Assembly: GCF_008831285.2 (NCBI RefSeq)
Contig: NC_045138.2
Span: 17,083,934-17,147,933 of the forward strand
Source: Nymphaea colorata
Taxonomy: Eukaryota > Streptophyta > Magnoliopsida > Nymphaeales > Nymphaeaceae
Direction of reading: 5' to 3'
Length of the DNA: 64,000 nt
Shown piece by piece: positions 24,324-37,102 of the stretch. Every line of letters begins with the position of its first letter. Positions within the stretch are counted from its first letter, which is position 1. The notes under the pieces are model-generated. The model ran no database searches. It saw only the letters and a program-made list of their open reading frames with translations, and was not told the DNA's origin. Both the position numbers and the translations under genes were made by a program.

Positions 24324-27125
24324 CCTTCCTCCCCACCCAAAAGAAGTTGTCCCAAAAAAATCCAACAACCCAAATCTTCAGAACCCTATTTCCAGAAGCA
24401 TGGTCTAATAAGCATGATGAAGAACAGTCACCAATCAACAAAATTTTTTCATGAATCACAAAACCACCATCTTCGTTTGATCCCAAACATTCAAGAGAAA
24501 CAAAGAGACCCCAAAATCTACGGAGGCCTAATGCAACAAGCCACAAAGGACAGCAATGGCAAGAGCAGCAGAAAAGCCCCAACCTTTCTTTCTTAAATTC
24601 AAGAAGCAGGCACCTCTACGAACGCAACGAATGAACCAGAGGAACCATGAAATCAACGTAGAGATATATAAGTTAGGAATATGAATCCATTATTCCTCCA
24701 CCAAAGCAAGCAGAAAAGAAGCAAGGAAAGATTTTCTCCGGGCTGGGGCTTTCAAGATATCAAAAGGAGAAAAAAATTAAGAGGAACCTCCCAAAAAAAA
24801 CGAAAAATGAGACAGCGAAAAGCAGAGCCCAAGATTCGCAAGTCCAATTCCTACTCGCATAGACGATTAAAGGCATAATATTCTAATGGCGGAGCCCAAG
24901 ACACCATGGTCGACAAAAAAAAAAGAGAGAGAGAGACAGAGAGAGGGAAGAGATAGAAAGAGAAAGAGACTGACACCTCAAGAAACGAATTGTAACGACA
25001 GGAAAATGAAAAAAAAAAAAACTCTTCAAACTAACAATAAACAATAATAATGAGGGAGAGAAAGAGAGACAGGGAGGAGGAGGACTTGCTGCTAGACAAC
25101 ACCCACCCTTTGACGAACTTGCAGAGGTGGGGCTCTCCCCGTCTTATTATTCCCACTTTTTCAACCGAGAGAGAACAAACTAAATTAAAATTTGTTTTGT
25201 ATAAGCAAAAGAAAATAAAATAAAATTTCTTTTACGTAAGCAGAAGAAAAGAGAGAGAGAGAATAAAAAAATAGAAAGAAGGAGAGGGAGGACAAAGGAC
25301 AAAGCCAACGAAGAAAAATCGCGGAGACTCACCTTTGAATCTTAACAATCATGAACACAGGTCTTGCTACTAAGAATTTTTTATAAGCCTGCGGTTTCTT
25401 TACGATGTATTGGCCCATGAAAAATTGAATCCATTAGAAGAAAAGCTACGAGTGACCGAACGCTTCTGGACAATGAAAGAAATACACCCTGAAAGAAATC
25501 CACAGATCTACACTTAAATTCTCCCTGCACAAAAGGTGCAAAAGAACATTCTTATGAGTATTACTCTTCTTTTCAAATTTTTTTACTTGAGTCAAGAAAG
25601 CCTTTCAAGAGCATACCACCTCATAAATAAATCCCAAGTAACCCAGTGAACAACTAAATGCATTTGTGAGCACTACAAAATAAGATCAAATGCAACAAAA
25701 AAATGCCAAAAAATAAACTAAAAAAAGGCCTAAATGACAAGGTGACACTTTCATAACACTTTTCCTGAACTTCAGTTATCGTTATCACATTCAAAGTATC
25801 TTCTAAGCCCCTATTGTTCTTTCAACCAAACAACAATGCATATAAAACTAGCTCATTCTCATAAATGAAAAAAAAAAGGAGCAGTCTAACGGTGTCTCAA
25901 TCCAACTGACCTTTTCACCAAACTCAAGAAATCAAGCACCAAGACAAAACTTTTATTTAACAATTCTTTGTGAAAGCATCTCTACGCCATAAAGAACGAG
26001 AAAGTTGAGGCACACTTTGAGACAGCGACTACATATCCACAACTTGGCGTACCCTGTGATTAAGTTCGATTCATTATGAATCGACAAAAAAAGGTATTGC
26101 CGTATTGAATTTTTCTGCAAATAATTCAAAATGAAGAGGGGCTTTTGAAAAAGCAGCTGCCCACTCTCGTTTCACCGGAGTGGGTCAGGTTCGCCACGGA
26201 GCCGCGAAAGGAAAAAGCAGGGCAGCCAGCTCTATGGAACTTGTCTCAAATTAATTTGAGCCAGGTTTAAATATGTACTCGAAATGTTCAATTCTATGAA
26301 CTTGATTTAAAATAGAATGAGAGAGTAATTAAACAAGTAATAACTAAACGAGTAAAACAAATTAAGCGGTTAAGAAAATTGAGACAGACTTAACAAAAGC
26401 AACGAACTTGTTCTATAAAAAGGTTGGCTCGAGTGAGTTGAAGCTAAGCTCAACCGGACTCACTGTGCTGCCTTAGGAAGAGAGAGAGACAGTTCGATAG
26501 GAGAGAAACTGTAGAAGACAGGGGTCTCCGCTTCCACGATTCGAAACGTGGTCCCCACAACAGGCAGGCGACGTGGCAGATTTTCAGCCGTTGCGGGCCA
26601 GAATCCAAGGCTTTTGTCCAATCATTGCGTGACAAGTTGCGAAGGAAGCTTGCTGAGTAAAACACGTGGCGGTGACGTGGTTGACCAGGCAAAGAGGTGG
26701 AGAGGGCAAGTGGGGCCCACATTTTGGCTTGGGAGTTGGGAAGCCCGAGTCGGCAGCGGTGGGCCCTCTACCGGTCAAAAGTTCGTTGACTCGCTGTCCA
26801 TAGAATTTCATTTTGGGGCCTACATTTTGGGTATAATTTCATTACCACGATTCTACCTTCTCAATATTTTAAATACATGCAGCAAATGCATTAAGTAACA
26901 CGTCACAACTAGCTGTGAACAATCAGCTCCACTCATTAAAGTTTGGATCATGAACGAGTTTTAGTTGAGTAGAGCTCGAGTTTATGAGTCGATTCATCCA
27001 AATAATCAAGTTGAGTTCGAATTCAACAAGTAACTATCGAGTTGAGCTCGAGCTTTAATTGATTTTGTCGAACTTTAATCAAATTGATATATTCAATTAA
27101 ATTTACAAGTTTGTCAAGTCTTAAT
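24324..27125. other. WRKY leader/promoter region and spacer
   Basis: Upstream of the WRKY start, the minus strand is rich in CT/GA tracts (24925-24970, 25050-25085, 25250-25290), as expected for a 5' leader or core promoter. At 24663-24673 the minus strand reads CTTATATATCT, a possible but unproven TATA element about 340 bp before the start. The stretch 26450-26820 is more GC-rich and carries CACGTGGC and GGTTGACC (around 26660-26682), which are G-box and W-box type words. No coding frame is recognised there. Confidence 0.45.
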
Positions 27126-27410
27126 CGAGTCCAACTCGAGCTCAATACGTAACGATGAATATCAATTCTATTCAAATGAGTGTGTCGATCCTTAATCGAG
27201 TTGAGCTCGAGCTCAACACGTAACGATGAATATCAATTATATTCAAATGAGTTTGTCGATCCTTAATCGAGTTGAGCTCGAACTCAACAAATAACGATGA
27301 ATGTCAATTCTATTCAAACGATTTTATCCAACTTTAATCGAGTCGAGCTCGAGCTCAACACGTAACTGCTGAGTCAAGCTCGAGCTGCTTTTGTCAATGT
27401 ATTTTTGAGC
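27126..27410. repeat. 71-bp tandem repeat, about four copies
   Basis: Copies begin at 27126, 27197, 27268 and 27339, exactly 71 bp apart. Each opens with CGAGT(T/C)(G/C)AGCTCGAGCTCAA and continues CACGTAACGATGAATATCAA. The fourth copy diverges after about 35 bases. The flanks (26970-27125 and 27410-27480) carry looser GAGCTCGAG words, showing older rounds of the same expansion. Confidence 0.92.
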
Positions 27411-27485
27411 CAAGTTGAGCTTGAGTTGCTTTCATCGAGCTATTCTCGAGCTTGAGCTTGAGCTAACTGAACTCAGGTTGACTTG

Positions 27486-28734
27486 GCTTGTGTTCACACC
27501 TAGTCACAACTTAGGTTCCCAATAAGACACTGTGTTAAAACTGAAAATGACAAAAAAAAAAGAAAACTTTTGATGGTAAACCAAAAAGTTCAACTTTGAT
27601 GACAGAAGCCAACGGTCATCGGTCATCGTATAGTTTGAATGAATTCCACAATTGCAAGTGAAATGCTATGATAAACAACATTACAATGATAAACGTGAAA
27701 TTTGTGCCCTTCCTTCTCATATTGCACACCTAACTGGCCTCCTTTTAGATTTGAATCAAAATATCAAACACTCGGAAGTTTCACTATTTACAAACGTGCA
27801 TGCATTTTTCTTTGGATTGAATTCTTCAGCTCTTTATTAGAATTCATGCTTCACCTTACATACATACAACGAGAAAATTTTAACATTACGTTTTCTATAC
27901 TGCTTAGACCTTCGGTATTTTTTTTTTTCACATGATTCTAGAGAGGAATAGACAAGCAGTCTAAATTTGTTTATATGTCATTGATTTAATTTTAAGAACT
28001 CCCAAATAAGATTAAGTATTAACGAATGTGACAGCGGTTTTGTTATTATTGTACAACGTGAATGCATTTATATACAATTTTTTATTCCTTCCTTCCATTT
28101 TAAAATACGTTTATTGCAAATCTTGATCCCTATTTTATATAAGAGGAAACAATGTTGCCCAGCATGTGGAGACACATGACGTGAGAAGTCATTCGTCTTT
28201 TTTTCTTTTAAATTATTCATCGGTCCGGCCCCGCTTGGAAAATAAATATTAAAAGCTGACTTTTCTAGAAATTCGTGCAAATATAAAGGGTACTTTTGTC
28301 ATACGAAAAATATGGAAACCGAGCCTCAAGGCCCGTCAACGTCCTCCAAAATTTTAAAGGTCACCTTTGCGAAACAAACCATGTTTTAAGTAAAATTTTC
28401 CCGAAAGGCACCCTGACCGATTTAGTTTTGCTAAAACGTGCTACAGTATCCCAAGTTGTACGTCGTAAATAAATTCTCAAGGAAAATAATGTCATCTCGC
28501 AGTTTTCATTGAAAATGAAGAGAAATCGTACTCATCTTCTCATGGATGGGAAGGAGAGAAATTACTCCCAAAGTTTTCTTTAATTTTGGATGCTTAAGGA
28601 GCATACTGTACTTGATCAAACTAACTTGATCATACTTGATCAAACTAAAGGTACGTATACAACAGGTCTTTAGTTTGATTCTCGTAGATGTTATGCTTAT
28701 GTGTCTTAAGATGATAAGACACGAGATCCAAGTT
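27486..28734. other. AT-rich spacer, nothing recognised
   Basis: Long A/T runs and small random frames only. I see no gene, terminal repeat or RNA motif. Confidence 0.5.
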
Positions 28735-28860
28735 AAAGGGTGCATCGTTCTATCACTGACACTGGCGCAATTTAAGACCTCGAAGGCAGGAAGAATGAGG
28801 GGCCTTCGAGGTTGCTTCGGGCGATGGAATGATCTTCTCACTCACCCAAATTTCGGATGA
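28735..28860. repeat. Dispersed ~125-bp repeat, copy 1
   Basis: This stretch matches 45001-45125 over its length, sharing ATC.CTGACAC.G.CGCA, GACC.CGAAGG, AGAATGAGGGG and CCTTCG. It has no coding frame and no obvious terminal repeat. The second copy sits inside one unit of the 40.5-46.0 kb duplication and not in its partner, so the family has been mobile or was copied recently. Confidence 0.65.
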
Positions 28861-29137
28861 CAATTTGTACAGATTGAAAAAAAGATTTCACCGTAGGTTG
28901 TATGCTTTCGATGGCATTCAAAAAATGAATAGAAATTGATATCACAATGAAACATCGACATGGGGATCGAGTTTCAAAAAAACATTTTGTGTAAATAGTT
29001 GTTGAAAATTCGTGAACTTGGTGGATGAAGATATTATTCAATCCATAGTTATAAATAAGAATCTTTAAGGTCAATGCTTATATTTTGATATAATAGCATA
29101 AGCAATATCATTTAAACTAAGCTCGAGTTTTCAGTTA

Positions 29138-31890
29138 GGGCCCGTTTGATGCAGTAGTGGAAGAATTTAACATGATAAAATTATCATGGTAATTTTTTTT
29201 GAAAAAATTTACATAGTATCTTCCAATCTAAGACCCTGTTTGATGACATGATAGAATTTAACGTGGTATAATTAACCATGTTTGTGCAAGTAAAATTAAC
29301 CATGTTTGATGCATATGGTGTTAGTAGTAGTTGGTTTTTTTTTTTCTTTTCCTCCCCAATTTAACGTGAAAAGAAAATGAAAAATGATCTTCTAAAACAA
29401 CAAAATGCTGATGTCAAATTTGAAACCAAAACATCATTTTTAACATTGAAATTAGTAGAATTTGAATTCCTAAGTTTACCACGACAACAGTAGGTTCCAT
29501 CCATTCGACCCAAGATAAAAATGGGTTTGCATTGGTTGCAAAGTTAATTAGTGTGAAGATAACTGATTTGGAGATCCTCCTCTCAATAAAACGATTATAT
29601 AGTTTACTTCAAAACAAGCACTGCCCGTTCAACAGAAGCTATTGAATGCTGGTCTTTTTTATGGATTCAAGTTTACTTTGCTTTATGACAATGTGAAGCG
29701 AGGATTGGCTACTAAATGAGATCAACGAACCAAATGTCTGTGTGCATGTGTGTTGCCTATGCTTGGCCGATAATTTCTTAGTACCATAGCATTGAAGAAT
29801 GTACAACTAATTATCAATTAACAAAATTAAATTACACCACATTAGTAATTAAATGTTGTTGGTATTGAAGGCCTGTGTATGAAAAATAGCAAAGAGGAAA
29901 GATCAGTTTTTGATGGTTTGCGTCAGTGGCGGAGCCAAAAAATTTTTGCTATGGGGCACTATGAAAAAAATCTCAAACTAAAATATATGTTATTTTAAAA
30001 TACATAAAAGTTGAAAAGCATTTTCAAGGACATGAGAGCTTTCTTCCAAAAAAACTAACTTTTCTATTACTTTAAACTTAAAATTTTATTTTTTTTTTTA
30101 CTACTAAATTTCATGGTAACTAGTACATTGGATCTAATTTCAGCACTCTAGTACATGAAAGTAATTTTCATATCTCTTTCTTCTTCATCAAATCATAGAC
30201 AAATTTTCTGTTGCAAGGAATCAAGACTAAGCCTATTGTAGACAACTTTTCTGTTACATTGGATCAAATTTTCTTCATCAAATCATATTTTCTTTCTTCT
30301 TCAATAATGCTCGGTAATGCCCAAGCTTGAGCTGCAAGCCTATTATGAGAGGGACAAATTTGAGCTTCCCCACACTGGTATGCATCCAACGTTTGTCTCT
30401 TTGCCTGATCATCTTGAAGGCTATTTCAAACCAACTTTGTAATCCTTCATTAGTAAAAGAAATCTTCATTAAGCATGTTCTTGTACAACTTTAATATTGG
30501 TGTGACGAACTGCTGCACTTGCTTTATCAAGTGTAAGGTCTCAGCTTGACTAAAGGCTAAAGCTCATCCCTTGTCTCCACACGAACAAAGCAAAAACAAA
30601 AACGAAAACAACACGAACAAAGCAAAAACAAAAACGAAAACAACAAAAACCATGTAGTGTTCAACTTCAATCTCATTTCAGAAAACAAAAATGAAAGAAA
30701 CAACAAACAAAAAACGCCAGTAATATGGAATTTAAATTGCACACAAACGAGAGAGAACAAGTCAAGTGGAGAAACTCTGCTTCTGGCATCATCCACCTTA
30801 GAGATAGAGAGCACATTTCAGTTGAGGGGAATTAGCAGATTTAGGGCTAACGAGATGCAGACAAAATAAAAAATAAATCAAACAAATAGACATTAAACGC
30901 CCAGAACCAAACACCCAAAATCGCTGTAGGGCTGAAAGATGTGGGGGGAAGAACTGAGAAGGGGAAGAGCCAACCTGTGGTGGAGGGGGGAAGGCCGAAG
31001 GGAGGAGCAGAGTCAGCAGACCTGCTGCTGCCGGAGCTCTGTCCTGGGGCTGTAGAGGGGAGAAGATCCAAGCAAACTTGCTGATAGCCTAATGTTGGAG
31101 CTGCGGAGAATTGCTGCGGCAACGAAACGAAAGAGCGTGCAAGATGCACAGATTGGGACCGGATCCATTTTTGGCGTGGGCAACACACGTCAACAGGGGC
31201 ATGAGGCAGACTGTGGCTCCATTTCACTGTGGAGCTTTCTTGCGGTGGCGTGGGCAGGCGCCCACGCTTGCCCCACGTTGGCTCTGCTACTGGTTTGCGT
31301 GTGACAGAGCGACATGTAGAGGTGCATAAGGCGCACCTGGGGCTGCAATCGGGCGACGTAGGAGACACACTGAGAGAGAAGGAGACGCAGAGGAAACACA
31401 ACAAGAGAAGAGGAGACGCAGCGACAGAGGAGAGACCTGTGCAGTAGCAAAGGTGAGGAACAAAAGCGCAACAGAGTAGGAGACATGGAGACAGAAGGAG
31501 ACGCAGACCTGTGCAACGAGAGAGGAGGAGAAGACCGTCGAGTGTGAGGGAGGAGGACAAGCAGACCTGTGGAGTGCAGCGAGAGAGGAGCCCTTCCGTC
31601 GACCGCGAAGAAGGAGGAGACACAGTGAGGTGTAGCGAGAGAGAAGAGGGGAAAAGATGGGCGTTCACTGAAAAAGAGGAGAGAAATTGAGAGCCCTAAC
31701 GGCTCTCAATTTTGTCTGTGCCAAAAAGTCGGTCTTGTGAGGACTGAGTTTTTCACAAGCAAAATTTCACCCGATGGCAATAAACATTTCAGGTGAAATT
31801 TTTAAGCGTTTGTTGCGAAGAACGGTGAACGGATGAAATTTCATTCTCTCGTAGATGCACAGGATTTTTTCCTCTGCATCAAACGGGCCC
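29138..31890. mobile_element. PIF/Harbinger-like DNA transposon, non-autonomous, 2.75 kb
   Basis: The ends are a perfect 17-bp inverted repeat, GGGCCCGTTTGATGCAG at 29138-29154 and its complement at 31874-31890. TTA stands immediately outside each end (29135-29137 and 31891-31893). A three-base TTA duplication and a GGGCC..TTTG terminus are hallmarks of the PIF/Harbinger (Tourist) superfamily. The left end is partly repeated at about 29232-29270 (CCCTGTTTGATGACATGATAG), a subterminal repeat. I find no transposase domain, so it would depend on another copy. The right third (30900-31670) is GC- and purine-rich and open for 273 codons on the minus strand without an ATG start. A smaller repeat begins near 29927 (GTGGCGGAGCC), possibly a nested insertion. 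Confidence 0.82.
31684..31712. repeat. Short perfect hairpin near the right end of the Harbinger-like element
   Basis: Twelve-base arms AAATTGAGAGCC and GGCTCTCAATTT flank a five-base CTAAC loop. It could be a subterminal palindrome of the transposon. It does not precede a recognisable gene, so a terminator role is not supported. Confidence 0.7.
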
Positions 31891-31893
31891 TTA

Positions 31894-33263
31894 AGCTTGA
31901 GCTCAACTCATATAGTCAAGCCTAGCGGAGTGAGTTCAAGTCAAGCTCGAGCTAGTTGTATAGTCATGCCTATTGTTTTATCCAATAATTCATTCTCTTC
32001 GTAGGCCCACACCATTTCAGAATTTTACCATTTCATCTGGTCTCCCTCCAGGGTTGACAGAGGCCATGGCCCCTTTACATTAAAAAAAAAAAGTCAAAAT
32101 TTTACTTGTAAATTTTAAAAATTTTAGTTTAACCCTATATATAAAATTTAAGATTGACGATTATTAAAATTTTGAAACTATAGTTCGGCTTACGACAAAG
32201 AAATTCTTAACTCTACCCTTGCTTGCAGCTATACCTCAGCTTTAGGAGTTCCCTTAGCAGCCAATCTGTTCACACTGCACAGTATCAACGGTGCAAAATC
32301 TCATTTTATTAATGGCAATAGTCTATAGAAGTAAAGCATGGGTAACTTTCTGGTTTGCTTGCTCACAACATCTCAGATGAAGGAAATGGATTTGCTGCAA
32401 GAATTTTAAGTGCATCATCAATAACCAACCATTTTCTTAATAATCGGCAAATAACAAAAACTAACGGGCAAGCAAATTAACCTGCAAAATCTTTGTTGTA
32501 TCATTTTTCTCCTTATTTATAGAATTTCAATTTGAAATCCAAATTCAAATTGCAAGATAGGTGGGACTCAAAGTACAAGTGTGGCAGTTAATCAACAATT
32601 TTCGCGGTGAAATTTTTTCACCGCTGTAAAATCAACAACAGTGGCATTCTACCGAAAATGCCAGTAAACCATCTATTAATTTATTGCTGCTTTTTAGTAA
32701 CGTCGCTGAAGATCGTCTTTTGCCGGTCTTCAGCAGAATGAGTTGTGTCCGCTGTTTTATGAGTGTGCAACTTACATACTCAGTAAAAGAAAGGGGATAT
32801 TTGCGTAACTTTAAAAAAAAACATGTCTTTTATATTCAATTCACTTTTTTTTTTTCATTTCTATCTTGTAAAAAAGTTGTCTTTTTCTACGTGAACAAGA
32901 GTACTCTTGTTATTAACCAATATGGGGCACATAACCAGGTGTTGGCCTTCAGCGGCTTTTTTTTTAGGACTTCACTGAAGGGCTCGGTCAGTAGTGAATT
33001 TCTTTGAAAATGTCAATAAAGTTTCTCTTATTTTTGCTTCTTTAGTTATGTTCCTCGTCACTAAATGTCATTAACGACAGTGGGATGCGTTACTAAAAGT
33101 GCATATTCAAATTTCTTACCTGACCTTCCTTTCATCAACCTTTCAGTGATGTGAAAACTTTACATTAGTAAACCTTTGGCAGCTCTCCCCTTTCAAAACT
33201 CTCTCTTTCTTCTTTTTTCCCACCCATGCCGTAGCTCACCCCCTAGGCTTTCTCTATCTCTCT

Positions 33264-33300
<37 letters not shown>

Positions 33301-33599
33301 CATATGGCTATTTTTTCACGTTTTCCCTCTTGCTTTTATTTTTGTCTATTTTTTTTTCTTGTTAACTTCTTTTTTTGCTGTTTTTTTCTTTTCCGTTGTT
33401 AAAGCTACCGGGTAAGCAATCTAATATTCTAATTAGACCTAGAACCCCTCTACTGAGAAGAATGGCTCTCTAAGTTCCGTTTTGCTAATAATCTAAGGGA
33501 CGTAGAGCGGTGAAACTTTCACCGGTACAGGTCTCTCACTTTCAATGATGCATATGTGGATCAGTAAAAAAAAAGATAAAAACATTTTAGTGACACAAA
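31894..33599. other. AT-rich spacer
   Basis: No gene is seen. A (TA)15 microsatellite is at 33267-33296, in a strongly pyrimidine-rich tract (33170-33400). A 107-codon frame at 32684-33007 is driven by T-runs and is not convincing. Confidence 0.5.
33267..33296. repeat. (TA)n microsatellite
   Basis: Thirty bases of TA dinucleotides within a CT-rich stretch. Confidence 0.95.
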
Positions 33600-33601
33600 G
33601 T

Positions 33602-33840
33602 CATGACAGTAAAAGTATGGAAACTTTGGGGATGCGAATTTCGCGTAGGCAAAAGAGAACATTATAAATCACGTCAAAACTGGTATTCTACGACGCGAAA
33701 TTCAGTCCCCAAGCAGGTCCAAGCGGAGCTCGGTGATTATACGTATGGATTGCTCCTTTGCGTCGTTGAATTTGAACCCATGACCAGCTGAGCTGCCTGC
33801 TGGTTATGTTGTTCATGGAATTTCATAAATCCTAGTTTTT
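33602..33840 (-). mobile_element. Possible tRNA-derived SINE relic
   Basis: On the minus strand GCAGCTCAGCTGGTCATGG is followed by GTTCAAATTC, resembling Pol III A-box and B-box words placed too close together. The partner copy at about 40545-40740 lacks part of the A-box word. The sequence belongs to the duplicated unit, so the two copies are not independent evidence of mobility. Confidence 0.25.
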
Positions 33841-34399
33841 GCTCTAAAATCTTCTCTAAAAAGAAGATGTTACAAATAATCAGTATTTAGGTGGAATCAA
33901 AATATTACTACTACCCTCTTTGTTTCATGATCTTTCTTGTATTTACAGATTGCTATTGAATATATGGTGAATGAATCAAATTAAGGAATAATAGGTAACA
34001 AATCTATACAAAAATGAAGCTTGATTTGTTGGTATCCATAATTGCTTCTTTTGGATTTATTACATTACAATCATACCGTACCTGCAGTTTCTAGATTCAA
34101 TCAATTTCTCCACTATAAATTGGATTGCTAACCTCTCTCTATGTATCAGAGTTTGCTTTTCTTGCTTTTATCATATGTAAAAGCTGCCCTTCAGCATGTG
34201 GTTCCGAGAAACCTACTGAGCTAGGTACTTCAGTTTGATTCGCTTCCAATGGTATTCATGAGAATTGAAAATATAGTTATATGAATGTTTCTCTAATTCC
34301 TCAACATGAACGCACTTATATATGCGTGTTATACTGTTTATTCAAATTATTCATTGTCTGCAAGCTAAAACATGTTATGACACGAATACTTTCACCTTC

Positions 34400-34660
34400 A
34401 AGGTCCATCACCTTGATTAAGTGAACAAGTTTTTCTACATTGTCACGTTTTTTTTACTAAGATTTTTTTGCTAAATTCTTGACATGACATGAATATTTTA
34501 AATTAAAAAGTTTTGCTACATTGTCATATTTTTTTACCAAGAATTTTTTGCTAAATTCTTGACATGACATGAATATTTTCATTCCCCAAGGTCCATCACC
34601 TTAATTAAATTAACAAGGTTTGCTACATTGTCATATTTTTTTACTGGAAGGACACCATTT
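34400..34660. repeat. Minisatellite-like tract, three imperfect copies
   Basis: The words CTACATTGTCA(C/T), TTTTTTGCTAAATTCTTGACATGACATGAATATTTT and AAGGTCCATCACCTT(A/G)ATTAA recur with spacing of about 80-105 bp. No function is apparent. Confidence 0.7.
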
Positions 34661-34811
34661 CCAGTTATAGATTAAAAAAGAAAGCTATTTTTTACTTTCA
34701 AAGTTGTAGCTTTCATATCAAAATTTTTTCACCGAGAAGCAGGAGCGGAAAATCGGATGAGAGCTGCAGTGGACAAAGACGGAGAAGGGTGTGCGGATGA
34801 TGAAGCCGGCC

Positions 34812-35385
34812 ATAGCGGCTTTGTCCGACGCATGCATTGCCAAACACATTCAATTCCAGCTCCGTGAATCTCTCGCTCTGGTTGTTCAGAGCCAATACAG
34901 CCAAGATTTAGTACGTTAAAATTCCAAAGAAAATCATGTGGATTTTTTTTTTTGCTTCGTTTACAGTTGCTATTATAGTTAAGCCTTGTTATAAAAAGAA
35001 AACAGTATACATTAATTTGAACAATATATGCGGATGATGAAAGTCAAATTCTGCCTCAGAGATGTAAAATGCTTATATTGTATATAAACTGAATCAATTA
35101 CATTAATGTGTATAAAACGAAGCATTTTACATCTCAACGGCGAAGAGAGTGAGATCATTACAAGAGGAATAAAACTTTGACTCTCTTCATCTTCATGTAT
35201 TATTTAAATTAATATATATTCTTTTCTATTCATAGCAAGGCTTAAGCAAAATAGCAACTCTAAATGAAGCAAAAAAAAAAACCACCGGATTATTTTCAAG
35301 AATTTTAACAAGAGCAAGAGATTCCGGGCACTGGAATTGAATGTGTTTGGCAATGAACGCATCGGATCAAGCAGCCATGGCCGGG
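34812..35385. mobile_element. Foldback (long-hairpin) element FB1
   Basis: Two arms of about 260 bp are inverted copies of each other around a short centre. The inner end is a perfect 16-base palindrome arm, GAGATGTAAAATGCTT at 35059-35074 and its complement at 35120-35135, with a 45-base loop. Both arms carry the same coding-like stretch, reading ...IAKHIQFQ..ESLALV... outward-in on each strand. Related hairpins lie at 36.0 and 41.2 kb. The structure fits a foldback or long-TIR Mutator-like element that captured a gene fragment. No transposase is present and target duplications were not resolved. Confidence 0.7.
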
Positions 35386-35999
35386 TTCGTGTTCCGCGCA
35401 CTAGTCATTGTCCTATTATGATTCTCCGACCAGTTGCCTCCAGAGAATTGACAAAGAATATTAAACACCAAAGAAATAGCAAATGAATGATCGAAATAAT
35501 GATCTTAACCCATTTCACATCTTCAATACATGGGTTTGGGATAGAGGAACTCCCTTAACTGAATTTGCATCCCTTCCATAAGCTTTTACTTGCTTCTTCA
35601 TTCAAGTCAGACCACATGAGATAAATCATACCATTACAATGGCATAATCATGGCTCATTTTAAGCCAACAAGATTCCAACTTCGTTCATGATTTCTCTTG
35701 TAAATGTAAAAAGTAGATGATTGTAATCTTATCTCTATAATTCCAACTTCGTTCATTTGTATCTAAAAAGGTTAAAAGAAGTCTCATTTTTTAGACTGGT
35801 TTGAGTTTTACTTGGCATCTTCTGAAAAGGCGTGTATGTTTTCAATTTAGTTGGGCCAATATGAGCATGTATTCTGCTCGGCTCTAGTAGCTTAGCACGT
35901 AAAAGGAAAGGTCTCTAATTCAAATCCTGTTAGGACTATGGCTCTATGTCTCAAGTGGTGGAGTATGATACCTTAGTCAAAGATGCACCATTGCCACTA

Positions 36000-36562
36000 T
36001 CGCTCTGGTTGTTCAGTGTCAATGCAACCAAGATTTAGTACGTTAAAATTCCAGAAACAATCATGTGGATCTTTTTTTTTTTTTTTTTGCTTCGTTTAGA
36101 GTTGCCGTTCTAGTTAAGCCTTGCTATAAATGGAAAACAACGTATAGTAATTTAAATAATATATGCAGATGAAGAGAGTCAAAGTTTTATTCTTGGTGTA
36201 ATAATCTCACTCTCTCTGTCGCTGAGACGTAAAATGCTTCATACATTGACATAAACCGAACTGATTACTTTAATGTGTAGAAAGTACAGAGTGGGATGGT
36301 TACAAGAAGGATGAAACTTCGACTCTCTTCATCATCTGCATATGTTATTTAAATTAATGTATATTATTTTCTATTTATAACTAGGCTTGAGCAAACTCTG
36401 AATGAAGCAAAAAAAAAAAAAAAAAAATTCCACAGGATTTTGTCGGGAAACTTATCGTCCTGAATCTTGGTGGCATTGGCACTCAACATCCAGAGCAAGA
36501 GATTCCTGGCATTGGAATTGAATTTGTTTGGCAATGAAGGCATCGAACCAAGCTGCCATTGA
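36000..36562. mobile_element. Foldback element FB2
   Basis: The left arm (36000-36235) and right arm (36285-36562) are inverted copies. They share the poly-T/GCTTCGTTTAGAGTTGC block, the GATGAAGAGAGTC word and the CACTCTCTCTG..GCTGAGACGTAAAATGC inner end. The right arm on the minus strand reads MAAWFDAFIAKQIQFQ and then ESLALDV, the same fragment as in FB1 and FB3. The left arm is shorter, so this copy may be truncated. Confidence 0.65.
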
Positions 36563-37102
36563 ATATGTTTGGGTTCTTCGGCTCCTACACAAATTTGGAA
36601 AATACCATTCGCTCTCAACCCAAACCAAATATTTCGGCTCCGCTTTCTGAGTGTGTTCATACAGTACTCATGAAAGAAGAGCTATCTGGCACTATTATTT
36701 CCGTCAGCCTCGTCGGCATTTCTTTGTCTTTCCCCTCCGGCGCTTCAAAGCACAACTTTGATCACAGGCAAAATCATTTAAGAGGGGCGGAGAGAATACT
36801 GGAAGGCGGAAGAATGTCACAACTCTTCAATACATAAATGAAGTTACAGTATCCTATGATTGAGTAGGTGAAAGATGAAAAGGAACAATAAATTTATTCC
36901 GCAAAATTAAACACCAAGAAAACATGAGAAAAAAAAGTAAGAATTGACGATTCGACAATAAAATAGCCAGTGGGTCATACTGAACTGACCAATTCAGGAA
37001 TTCCCACACGCCTGAAGAACATGGTCCTCTTATCATTTTATGGTGGTGTACATTAATACGCAATTATGGACATTCTCTTATTATTTCATTGCTTAAAATT
37101 TG

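Noticed and set aside
30847-31668. 273-codon minus-strand frame
   Set aside because: It begins without ATG, is made of Ser/Leu/Pro/Cys runs, and lies inside a transposon; not listed as a gene.
35888-35942. tRNA-like words (TAGTAGCTTAGCACG and AATTCAAATCC)
   Set aside because: Resembles A and B boxes, but there is no acceptor stem or anticodon arm; too weak to call a tRNA or SINE.
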